From: Archegozetes longisetosus
Taxonomy: Eukaryota; Arthropoda; Arachnida; Sarcoptiformes; Trhypochthoniidae
DNA length: 64,000 bases
Assembly: GCA_018873245.2 (NCBI GenBank)
Contig: JAEMBT020000002.1
Span: 10,266,001 to 10,330,000, forward strand
Reading direction: 5' to 3'
A program made the position numbers and the translations under genes. Below are positions 1 through 9,133 of this stretch, piece after piece (positions within the stretch are counted from its first letter, which is position 1; every line of letters starts with the position of its first letter). Below the pieces are notes generated by a model. The model saw only the letters and a list, made by a program, of their open reading frames with translations. It was not told where the DNA came from and did not search any database.

Positions 1-209
1 ATGAAGACCCAGAAGAGAAGCAGTTTGTGCTTCAAGAGAACGATACCGGAGATATCGCTTGGGATGCATTCGAAATCCCTGAGTTAAACAACTTTCTCAA
101 GATTTTAGACAGAGAAGAAAAAGAGCATTTGACACAAGTCATCATCAGGTATAAACTTTTGAGAGAAGCCATCAATAAGATTATTGAAGCAGAACAACAA
201 TTAAATTGA
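1..209 (+). CDS. C-terminal end of a RASSF1/3/5-type Ras-association protein (SARAH domain), 5' partial
   Basis: Open frame from base 3 to a TGA at 207-209, running off the left edge. The 68 visible residues begin with the last strand of the Ras-association domain (FVLQENDTGDIAWDAF) and continue into a SARAH coiled-coil helix (PELNNFLKILDREEKEHL...). This order matches the C-termini of vertebrate RASSF1, RASSF3 and RASSF5; the 'REEKEHL' stretch is nearest RASSF1. In that family the SARAH helix pairs with MST1/2 (Hippo) kinases, linking Ras-like GTPases to Hippo and apoptosis signalling in the cytoplasm. I infer the same role here. No splice acceptor is needed in the visible part, so this is the last exon or part of it. 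Which of the three paralogs it represents cannot be decided without the N-terminus. Confidence 0.9.
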   Translation, partial: EDPEEKQFVLQENDTGDIAWDAFEIPELNNFLKILDREEKEHLTQVIIRYKLLREAINKIIEAEQQLN

Positions 210-851
210 GCCAACATTCATAAAGAGTTAACTATACATCCGAAGCAGTATTTATTGATTAAAGTTTATGTATTGAGTTTCAAATATGTTTTCGTTGACG
301 AGTTATATTTTAGTTTTTGGATTTCAATTTTATTTCTTTTTTCTTTCTTGGTTTTGGTCGTTATCCCTTTTGCCGGTACTAATGATTTGTTATAGAATTG
401 CAGCTCGTTTTGATTTTCTTTGTTAATTTGAACTAAAAGTTTCGTTATAAACGAACATTGTTTGACGTGATTTGATTTTGAGAATGAATATATTGATAAT
501 CTTATACAAATTTTTCATATTTATCCTCAAATAAAATGTGACTGAATAGTTGATGTTTAAATTATTCGAGTCAATAATTCTTAAGCTTTATTTATGAATC
601 ATAACTTTTGGATGACCACATATGGAACAAGGTATAAAATATCTGATTCAAACATCAATTCATGTGATTACACACTGATTAAAGTTTGAAAACTCATTGA
701 ATATTAGATTTGCACTTCAAAGTTGTCAAATAACTTTATTCAAATTTACATTAAGATAATAGCAGGACTGATATCTACAAGATTTAGTATTTTCGAAACA
801 ATTAATTATTCTAATTTTGAAAACAACTAATAATCGTAACTAACGCAGACT
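210..851. other. 3' flank between RASSF-type gene and NDUFB3 (tail-to-tail)
   Basis: AT-rich sequence with no coding signal. It holds a canonical AATAAA at 530-535 on +, about 320 bp past the RASSF stop. The reverse-strand AATAAA at 735-740 lies about 110 bp past the NDUFB3 stop. These are plausible poly(A) signals for the two converging genes. Confidence 0.55.
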
Positions 852-1318
852 TCAGTGATGTGAGCCATGCGAGTGGTGATCGTCTTTCTTTTTGAATACG
901 GTCTCTTCCAAAGCAATAGTAATAAGAAACATAGGAATGGCGTAAACCCATCCTTTGGTAATAAGACTCCATTTGATCCATCGCTTGGATCCCCATATTT
1001 TTCTGTCGTAACGCCAGACTTCGTTTCTATTAGAACAAAGTATTTTATTATTAAAAACACAATAATCAATAGATTGCAAGACTAGATTGCAAGACTATTA
1101 TGAATAGAATTGAACCTAATCCATGGATCCTTCAGTCCTCGTGCAGCTAATCTCTTCTGGAGGTCGACTAGTTCTGGACAGTCATCTATTTTGTATTGTC
1201 TCCAATCGGGAATATGACAGCCTGGAGGCAAATGAAGACCAGGTGTTGGAGGTCGTGGAGCTGCGGGACCATTCATTCCATTAATAGGTCCTTCTTTTAG
1301 GAAGTCAAAGAACCCCAT
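852..1318 (-). CDS. NDUFB3: NADH dehydrogenase [ubiquinone] 1 beta subcomplex subunit 3 (complex I B12 subunit)
   Basis: Two exons on the minus strand, 1318-1116 and 1026-852, separated by an 89-bp GT-AG intron. The join is in phase and gives 125 residues. The junction rebuilds DPWIRNEVWRYDRK, matching the family core (human DPWGRNEAWRY). Upstream lies a family-typical segment, IPDWRQYKIDDCPELVDLQKRLAARGLKDPW. This is followed by a single hydrophobic helix near residues 95-110 and a His-rich tail (KKKDDHHSHGSHH) like the human KDKKHH end. The N-terminus is longer and Pro/Gly-rich compared with human (98 aa). NDUFB3 is an accessory single-pass subunit of the membrane arm of mitochondrial complex I in the inner membrane. 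It has no catalytic role but is needed for assembly. It faces away from LRRC57, with 565 bp between the two starts. Confidence 0.93.
1071..1096. repeat. 13-bp direct tandem duplication in the NDUFB3 intron
   Basis: The unit agattgcaagact occurs twice back to back at 1071-1083 and 1084-1096, wholly inside the 89-bp intron. It looks like a small slippage duplication with no effect on the coding sequence. Confidence 0.9.
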
Positions 1319-1883
1319 TCTTTCGATCTTAAAATTTCTTCAATTATTGCTATCAAATGCTATTATTTTTATTTTTGATCAGATATTTCCTAATTTAAGA
1401 AGCAATATGAAAATCAGTTGTTTTGGTTATTTGATAACAATCTACAAATTACGTCAATAATAAACCTGTTTATGTTGACTTTTTGAAAAACAATGTATCT
1501 AAAGAACTCAATATTCGTAAGCTTTACTTCATTACTTTATCAGTAGTCTTACGTTGTTTATGTACCAATTAATAAGAACTGAAATAAACAAATTCATATT
1601 AAATAGTTTGAAGAGTCAATTTTTAGTAATATTTAAAAACTATTTCAACCTAATATTTATGGATATAATCAAATCAATTCAACAAATTCAATGAAGTTTT
1701 AAAATAGTTGGATAAGAAATATAAATATATTTATTATTTATTAATAAATGATAGTTTGATAAATTGGCATAAACTGTAAACTAGTATATAAGAAGTGTGA
1801 ATAAAACTAAAATATTTGGATTCATATTAAAATTAGACTGAACTGAGAGAAGACAATCAAGATCGAAATCAAATTAAGAAGAA
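1319..1883. promoter_or_regulatory. Divergent intergenic region between NDUFB3 (-) and LRRC57 (+)
   Basis: 565 bp of AT-rich DNA between two start codons that point away from each other, so it must contain both 5'UTRs and both promoters or one shared bidirectional promoter. No TATA box or other element stands out against the AT background. The 20 bases before the LRRC57 ATG are purine-rich (aattaagaaga), a good metazoan start context. The assignment is by position only. Confidence 0.45.
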
Positions 1884-2603
1884 ATGGGAAATTCTCAAAG
1901 CATAAAATCTCATTTGGCGAACGCTGAAAGAACAGGTGTTTTCCAACTAACAAAATCTAATTTGACTGAGTTTCCTAATGATATCGTGAAACTGAGCAAA
2001 AATTTGCGAACTCTGGACCTGTCGTTTAACAAGTTACGAATAATTCCACCACTTATCGGACAATTTCAACAGCTGAAGAGTTTATCGCTTAATAACAATC
2101 GGATAGTTTCATTACCAGCAGAGATTTCAAACTTAACCAAGTTGGAAGTTTTAACGCTTGACAATAATTTGATAAAGCAGTTACCGCAATCATTATCTCA
2201 ATTAACAAATTTGCGTCGAGTTATCCTCTCTAACAATGAGTTGACTTCATTTCCAACTGTTTTTTCAAATCTTAAACATTTGGATTTCATTGATTTGTCT
2301 CACAACAAAATCACTCAAATTCCAGATGAAGTTAAGAGTATTAATGCCTCAGAAATTAATCTGAATCAGAACCAAATATCAATTTTATCCGAATCTATAG
2401 CTCAATGCCCAAGACTTAAGGTTTTAAGATTAGATGAAAACTGTTTACCACTTTCAGCGATCACTGAAAATATTTTGGTTAATTCACAAATATCTTTATT
2501 AGCAGTTGACGGCAATCTGTTTGAACTGAAAGATTTGCACCATTTGCCAGGATATGAGTCTTATATGGAAAGATACACCGCCACCAAAAAGAAGATCATG
2601 TAA
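1884..2603 (+). CDS. LRRC57: Leucine-rich repeat-containing protein 57
   Basis: Single intronless frame of 239 residues, exactly the length of human LRRC57. The N-terminus MGNS fits an N-myristoylation signal (Gly2), as in the vertebrate protein, and is followed by the family phrase RTGVFQL. About seven LRRs of 23 residues run from about residue 41 to 190 (repeats begin near L41, L64, L87, L110, L133, about 155 and L178) with the LxxLxLxxNxL signature. The C-terminal block SQISLLAVDGNLFELK and the end YMERYTATKKK are nearly identical to human LRRC57. The molecular role of LRRC57 is not well defined; membrane association and protein binding are expected. The start is certain from the conserved MGNS and the in-frame context. 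Lack of introns contrasts with its neighbours, and retroposition is one possible cause. Confidence 0.97.
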   Translation: MGNSQSIKSHLANAERTGVFQLTKSNLTEFPNDIVKLSKNLRTLDLSFNKLRIIPPLIGQFQQLKSLSLNNNRIVSLPAEISNLTKLEVLTLDNNLIKQLPQSLSQLTNLRRVILSNNELTSFPTVFSNLKHLDFIDLSHNKITQIPDEVKSINASEINLNQNQISILSESIAQCPRLKVLRLDENCLPLSAITENILVNSQISLLAVDGNLFELKDLHHLPGYESYMERYTATKKKIM

Positions 2604-4643
2604 CCGATGGTATTGATTAATTCGCTTAAAATTAACTATTCTTTCACTCAAACACTTGACTTACTTACAGACAGTATAGATTTAATAATTATTCCCTTTG
2701 TTCAATAAGTGTTTGAAAACTTTTATATTTTAATGCAATTTCTCCAGAAATCGATTTTTATTCAAAATAACCTTTAAAACTTTATCCAAACTTCTATTTA
2801 AACTTTAATTCTTCTGCTTATATTATTTAATGAATTAATCAACTTTTCACTCAGTGAACGACTGAACGTCATGTTCAGTCAATGTTTTAAATTGAGTGAA
2901 TTGAACAAATATTATTTGATTGTTAAAATGATTTTGTGTAATTATTGATAAAATTATTGTGAGATTGTTGAAAATATTCTTGAATTAAATGTCTAATTAT
3001 AGGACTATTAATACTTTATTGTAATGAATTTTATTTATTAAAGTTTTTTTTCTATATCAATCGAAATTTGATTATCTTTAGAAAGCTTTTTAAAACATTG
3101 AGTTCCTCAGTAGTCATGCAAAAAAGTGATACATAAATTGAATACAAACTGACGATTCAGTATCTGACAGATAAATTTATTTGATCTTGAATCTATTGAT
3201 TTTTAAATGATGGAAAAATCTATAATTCAATTGAGTAACTTTTCGTATAGGTATAGTGCAGCCGATCATAAAAAGTTTTATTATTGGAAGCGCACGTTTC
3301 ATATGAAATACTTATCGAATAGAGGATCTCAAATGACAACAATAAATGAATGCAATTCATTCTTTATTGAATTAGTTATAAACATGGCTGTTTTTGTGCA
3401 ATTTGCCAAACTTAAATTTGCAGATTGTGCTTATAGTGAATAGTTAAGGTTAGGTAAAATTTGATGAGGGCTACCACGCGATCAATTTATTTCACAAAGT
3501 ATCATCAGCGTGATCTGTCTAAATTTTGATTTAATTATTTAAACTTGCCTATTTTGAATACCTAGTTAAGCTTTTTTTGAAAAGGAAAAAATAAGCCTTA
3601 AGTTTTTTTTATGGATTTACACCTTTTTAAAAAGAGCTTAATTTGATGTTCAAGATGGAGAGGTTTTATTGTATAGTTTTATGGCAGGTTACAAAGTATA
3701 GAAATGCAAAGTCTATCGAATCCTGATCATAACAAATAGGATTTGATTTATTGTTCTGCTTTCAATCAAAACATGACTTTTTTAAATAAAAATTTCAGTT
3801 TCCATATTTTAAGTGCAGTTTGCCATTTAAAGCTTAACATTTAACCTGAACCTAAGTTTAAATGTGACCTCATATAGTCAGTCTTCAAACTTGCAAACCT
3901 TTTTGAATAAGGTATTGTTTGATTTTTGGATTAAATACTAATCAATAAATTTGGAATTGAGCCGAACGGAATACATTAAACTAAAATTGACAAGAATTAC
4001 CCAACAAATAATTTTAATAATGTTCAATACAATGAATATAAAATACAAATTGTTCAGCCCTTGACTGTCAAATCCAATACAATATCAATAATTTAATTAT
4101 AGTAATCGTAAAATTACATCTTAAATATAGGTAACAAAACGTATTAAACAGTCATTCGTAAAAAAAGTTTTCCAGTTATAAAGCAATTAAGAAAATGATT
4201 GAAAAGATTCCTAATTGAATAAAAGTTAAATTTCTAGATATAGAATTGGATTAGTGTTATATAGAATTGAATTAGTATTATATAGTAGTAATAAGTATGG
4301 AAAATTTGATACCAAAAGCATGAGTAAACTCTCAATAATAGATCTAACTCGACAATAACACAACATATGCATTAAACAATAATTAAGCCTTAATACAATC
4401 ACACTTTTCATTATACTGTTCAATGATGATGAGCAACTATTTTAAAGATCGTTCACAATTACATCGAATGGAAATCATAATCAGAAATAAAAGTGAGGTA
4501 ACTGTAAGATAGAATTATCGGAAAAGTATGAAAATTATAGTTAAATAATTACTGCAATTGGTATGAATCTTATAATTAAGTTATCAATAAAAGGGCTGAT
4601 CAATCAAATCAAGATGTTTAGCAAAGTATTGATAATTAAAATT
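2604..4643. other. Intergenic, LRRC57 3' end to EIF1 3' end
   Basis: About 2 kb of AT-rich DNA between converging genes. An open stretch at 3207-3443 (+) shows no recognisable protein or codon bias and is treated as chance. No repeat or RNA gene was recognised. Confidence 0.5.
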
Positions 4644-5156
4644 TTAAAATCCGTGAACTTTCAGCTGTTCAGGTTTAGCGATTCCAACTTTAGTCAGAAA
4701 CTGGCAAATATTATTTCGTTGATCTCCTTGTAATTGAATTACTTCTCCATATTCTGGGTGTTCGACAACAGTTCCATTACAAGCGAACTCCTTCTTGCAT
4801 GCCTTCACTATCTTCTTCTTATCGTAATTGTCTGATATTCCTTGAACTGTTGTCAACGTTTTTCGTCCGTTTCGCTGTTGGATCCGAATGTGAATTAGTC
4901 CGTCCTGGACTGCACTGTCATCAGCTTTGATCGCATCGGCGAATGGGTCTAATGTCAAAATTATTATAATTGTTAAGTCATTTTAAGCATTATATCATTG
5001 AAAATATAATTATCTGTATATCTTTCGTTATGCTCAGTCTAATATATAGTTATTCATCTCTTATTACGATTGAGTTACGATCAAACGCATAAAACATCAT
5101 TTAATGAGTATTTACGTACCAAAAGTTTTGAGATTTTGAATACCACCTGAAGACAT
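4644..5156 (-). CDS. EIF1: Eukaryotic translation initiation factor 1 (SUI1 family)
   Basis: Two exons on minus, 5156-5120 (37 bp) and 4948-4644 (305 bp), with a 171-bp GT-AG intron that splits the Asp codon of TF|DPFADA. The total is 113 residues, the same as human eIF1. The exon-1 peptide MSSGGIQNLKTF corresponds to human MSAIQNLHSF. Exon 2 carries the SUI1 core: HIRIQQRNGRKTLTTVQG, then DKKKIVKACKKEFACNGTV, HPEYGEVIQLQGDQR and the invariant end QLKVHGF. eIF1 binds the 40S subunit near the P site and enforces AUG selection during scanning. The intron within codon 13 fixes the true start: a start within exon 2 would lose the conserved N-terminus. The gene converges with LRRC57 and runs in the same direction as BOLA3. 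Confidence 0.98.
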
Positions 5157-6044
5157 ACAGTTATTATTTTATTAGATAGTTGTTTAATATAAATACGATT
5201 CGATTCGATCGTTCAATTAAAAATTGATTTTAAAATGACCTTTTATTTTTAGTGAATTATTCTTTTCTTATTTAAACGTAAATCACTCTCACGTTTACAC
5301 AAATGCCAGCAAAGGGTCAAAAGCAAGTAATGACTGAGCGTTGCGTCTGGTTCTGTCTCTAAAATGGCGCAAAACAATGACGTATTGCGACCTTTTTAAC
5401 CAAACATTCATTCAATAGTAGTTGCATTAAAAGCCGCACTTGTCGCGACAATCTGTTGTATTGTTTGGCTTCATTAGTGCTACTAATGTGTTAACGCGCC
5501 ATCTCTCTGAGTTACTATCTTTTCAATACTGTTCGCATTAGTATTGCAAGTTTGAGGCCTAAGTCGTAACAAGTTAGAACATTAGTCAATAGTTATGTTA
5601 ATAGTTTGTGATTACATGAAATTTGCAGAAAATGCTATTTTTGCTACATTCTCGCTTCTATTAATCACTATTTCTATTGACTTGCAAACTTTTCAATCAG
5701 TTCAAAATAATTGCAAAATAGGAAAACTTTTTGCAGTCATTTTAATGAAAGAATCAGTAAATAATGATCTTTGACAAAAATAATGTGTTCAGAATATGTA
5801 ATAACTATTAGTTATCAAGTTTTTACAGTTATTAAACAAATAAAACTAAATGATAGTAATCAAATATTTTATTGATTGCTAAAAATTGAAACACTTTCAC
5901 AAGTGCTAATGTTTAAACTGGTTTCTAAATAGTAAAAACCAGTCTTATCAAAACAATTTCAACTATAACTACTAAAAATTTATAAATAATTTCCTTAATT
6001 TAGATCTTTTAGAAGAGTCTGATTGAAAGGATAACTGTATTGAA
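5157..6044. other. Intergenic between EIF1 start and BOLA3 stop
   Basis: 888 bp containing the EIF1 upstream region (listed separately) and the BOLA3 3' flank. No additional gene was recognised. Confidence 0.5.
5290..5560 (-). promoter_or_regulatory. Probable EIF1 promoter/5' region (GC-richer, two GCCAT cores)
   Basis: The 130-400 bp upstream of the EIF1 start are visibly richer in G+C than the surroundings. Two GCCAT motifs of the YY1/Pleiohomeotic type occur: AAAATGGCGC at 5361-5370 (reverse GCGCCATTTT) and GCGCCAT at 5496-5502. YY1-type sites are common in promoters of translation-factor genes. The promoter role is inferred from position and composition only. Confidence 0.3.
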
Positions 6045-6477
6045 TCATTGATTGGGTATAGACGTAAATATCCTGATTCCATGCATATCTTTAATTTGAT
6101 GTTTTAAAGCCTAAAATAGAAGAAAAGCCAAATGAAATAAGAAATAAATATAAAATAGTTAACTAAATCTAACTTGATTAACTTTCATATGTTGTTTAAC
6201 TTTATTGAGACCAACGAACTCATCAGTCTCGATATGTATTTCAAACATTGCTCCACAGCCACCCGATATATCTATCACTTTAATATTTTTGGCTTTCGGA
6301 AATTCTTTCCTAAGAATATCTGATAGTTTTACTTCATTTTGCGATGTCATTTGAGATATCGACCGATATATTAATGAACTTCTTTTCATTATCTAAAATC
6401 AAACATTCGTTGATTAAGAGACCGGACTTTATATCTGTTTAAAGACAAACCTCTGAGTATAATTTTCTGAAACTCAT
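6045..6477 (-). CDS. BOLA3: BolA-like protein 3 (mitochondrial Fe-S cluster delivery)
   Basis: The core consists of two certain exons on minus: up to 6392 or 6389 down to 6174, and 6110-6045, joined in phase 0. The BolA domain shows KNIKVIDISGGCGAMFEI, then HIETDEF and HMKVNQ|ALKHQIKDMHGIRIFTSIP, matching human BOLA3 through to the end. The conserved Cys of SGGCGAMF and the His of DMHG are the family's Fe-S/glutaredoxin contact residues. BOLA3 acts with GLRX5 and NFU1 in mitochondria to deliver 4Fe-4S clusters to lipoate synthase and respiratory complexes. A further short exon, 6477-6451, joined across a 58-bp intron, reads MSFRKLYSE and continues in frame into I-MKRSSLIYRS. The total would be 103 residues (human 107) with a basic, Ser-rich mitochondrial presequence. 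If that exon is not used, translation starts at 6389 (93 residues). A reverse AATAAA lies at 5868-5873. Confidence 0.94.
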
Positions 6478-6927
6478 TTTGGTGGATAAAATGACTCAAT
6501 TACTATTATTTATATAAATTGATTGAAAAAAGAATTGATAAAAATCATATTAACAAAACACTATTTTAAGTAATAGTTTTTGAGCAATAATTATTAAAGC
6601 AAAACATGCTATAAACACATGATTCAATTGAATAACAACAAAACGCATTCACTGTTTGTCTCAATATAATACGTGAGCTAATTCTCCACTTTTTCCTCTA
6701 CAACGTTATAAACTTCTGCAAAGCTTTAGTCTCAAGAGCTCAAGCTCGAGTTATGTCAAATTTTCATCTTAAATAGTTGAGAGTGAGTCCGTTTGTTAAA
6801 ATAGATTTTGATTTCAATAAAAAATTTGTATTTAGTTGATAACATTTAAAGAAAAACGTTGATTAATCATTGAAAAAGTTGAATAGAGTCAATACAGTTG
6901 AAAACTTAATAGTCGGCAGTAGAACAA

Positions 6928-7125
6928 GTCAATTGTTATGTTAACTTTTCTGTGATGCGTATCGATTTATTGCCAAATTTGATTTGTAGTCTACTTGATT
7001 GCTATATTGAATATTCTATAAGTTTCTAAGAATCTAATATATTAAAGTTTGATTGAAAGTACGAGACAACAACGCATCACCCTGGTTGCTATAGAAGATT
7101 ATTAAGTTTTCGGGTGTAAATTAGA
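6928..7125 (+). repeat. Interspersed repeat family 1, copy 1
   Basis: Diverged relative of sequences at about 19295-19490 and 46692-46880, all in the same orientation. Shared landmarks in order are TGCCAAATTTGATTTG, GAATATTCTATAAGT, ACAACGCATCA and TTAAGTTTTCG. Copies are about 190 bp long, non-coding and AT-rich, consistent with an old SINE or MITE. Edges are approximate. Confidence 0.6.
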
Positions 7126-8131
7126 CATCTAACCTGATCGATGAATTATGAATGCTCCTATTTTCGACTTTATTGGTAATATCTCAAATTTGCTGTGATT
7201 GCTGAATTTCTTAACTTACCTTAACCGAGTCACTATTACTTTAATTCTGTATCTATTATACTGTGCAGCTGCGTAATAATAGATATTAAAACTTACAACT
7301 TCCCAGCTTTATATGAAGATTCACATAAACTTTTCGTTTAAAATTATGTCAAGCATTCAGAAAGAATTTGATTAAACAAAAACTGGTAACTTTTAGAAAA
7401 TGGTTTGATTCACTTACTACATTCGATCAGATCTGATTCTGTTTAGATTCTAGAATTCAAACAGGAAAATTGACTGAGACAACCGATCGTTAAGATTGAA
7501 ACTCATAGTAAGCTTTAGATTAGTCAGGAAATTGTCTTAAAACTCATATGTAAGACATCTATTATTAAAGAGCTGACATATATGTAATTTCAATAAATAG
7601 AAAGTTGACACGACAAAAAGCGATTAAGTTTACTCTAATTTTGATCAGTTAGAAACAAAATTAGTCTCTAATGTTAGTATGCGTGAAACCACCTATTTAT
7701 TGATTAAACTCGACTAATGAAGTGAATCATATAATGCATGTTGGTTACAAAGTGTTCAGTTTAATTTAATGAATAATTTTGTTCGATTTGATTGATTGAA
7801 CCTTGAATATGTTCCATAAATATTTCATTAGGATATTACGTATAAAGCATAGCTGAAATAATAAATATATGACAAAATATAAAGATTCTAGATTATAATC
7901 AATCATTAATTGCTAAATTAAGTTATCACACTTTATTTAAGTAATCTATTTAAAAATTATTAGCTCTCTCTTGGCTCTTGCTAAGTATAAATACGACATT
8001 TTAAGAATTTTTCAACTTATAAAAATAAATCTATAAATAACTTGAAACTGCACAAAGAGTATGATATTCAGCAGTTAGATATGATGTTTGCAATAAAAGT
8101 TTAGTAAATATTATTACCCGAGTTGAGTAGG

Positions 8132-8236
8132 ATGGAAATGGTTAAGAAAGAGGTTGTGTCGATAAATGAACTAGAGTTAGAGCATGAGCCTAGCCTTGGG
8201 AATGAATTAACAAGCCTATCTTATGGAGATACATAA
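8132..8236 (+). other. 34-codon open frame, possible small ORF or leader exon
   Basis: ATG at 8132 opens a frame with balanced, acidic composition (MEMVKKEVVSINELELEHEP...) ending in TAA at 8234-8236. It sits about 0.9 kb upstream of the first coding exon of DPP paralog A and stands out from its AT-rich surroundings. No good in-frame GT donor is visible, so it does not splice obviously to the paralog A transmembrane exon. It could be an upstream ORF, a small protein or chance. I do not recognise it. Confidence 0.2.
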
Positions 8237-8832
8237 CTCCAATCTATTGTATGCTTGCATACAATCTTTTTTATTGATTATTAAGAGCATGGATTACTTC
8301 AATTCTATAACAAACAGGCTCTAATATTACATCCAATCCTTCTCTTTATGCCACTCAATTCATCAGTTCTTAGAAGCAATATCTTCAATAAGTAAAGAAC
8401 TGATTCAAAAATTAATTCAAGAATTGTCGATGAATTAAGGCATATTAAAAGTGAGAGATAATATGAGGAATTATATGATTGGATGTAGTATTGAAATGAG
8501 TGTAAACGAAAAGGAAATTAGTATTTGGGTGATCGTTTAGAGAAGAATCAGTAGCCTTGGCAACACGACCTCATTCTTCTCTCTCTTGCGCTTCACTCAT
8601 CATTGCTAAGAGTAAACATGTAGTGATGGGCACCTGAGCTTATGATCATGAAGAGTCGTATTTACTTCTTTCATATCTACTTTCGTCCGTTGCTTTCATC
8701 TCTTTCTGCATTCCGTTTTTAATATCGTATTAATTCAACTATATTCATCATTGTAAATATTGGCTAAATATCTTAATTTATTTTAATTTATTCAACGAAA
8801 ATATGGAGCAATTATTAAATAAGTGATCGGTC

Positions 8833-8834
<2 letters not shown>

Positions 8835-8889
<55 letters not shown>
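8835..8889. repeat. (GA)n microsatellite, 55 bp, upstream of DPP paralog A
   Basis: Uninterrupted GA dinucleotides about 245 bp before the paralog A start codon. Poly-GA near promoters can be bound by GAGA-type factors in arthropods. Here that is inference from position only. Confidence 0.95.
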
Positions 8890-8892
<3 letters not shown>

Positions 8893-9133
8893 GTATTAAA
8901 TAGATATATAGATGTTTGAAAGAGCAGAGAGAGTGCACATCGTGTGAGTTATTAGAAAGCAGAAGAGAGTGTTGTCTCACCAGTTGGTGTCTCAATTATA
9001 GTTTATTATTATTTTAGAACCAATTCAAGGACTCTCTTCCTTATCGCAACTCATTTCTGATCCTCTTTTTCTCAACATTTTCTGTTTCCACACGTTTGTA
9101 ATGAACTATTTGCTTAAGACCTGTTGATAAGTA

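Larger units (their letters stand above)
6478..9133. other. Intergenic upstream of DPP paralog A
   Basis: 2.7 kb without a recognised gene. It contains one copy of a diverged interspersed repeat (about 6928-7125), a 34-codon frame at 8132-8236, and a 55-bp GA tract at 8835-8889. After the GA tract, the segment from about 8890 to 9133 probably holds the 5'UTR and promoter of paralog A. Confidence 0.5.

Noticed and set aside
811-1085. Several overlapping frames on both strands across the NDUFB3 exon 2 region
   Set aside because: Only the minus frame giving NEVWRYDRK...GSHH joins exon 1 in phase and matches NDUFB3; the others are shadows.
3207-3443. 78-codon plus frame (MMEKSIIQLSNFSYRYS...)
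   Set aside because: No family resemblance, no splice partners and no composition difference from flanking AT-rich DNA.
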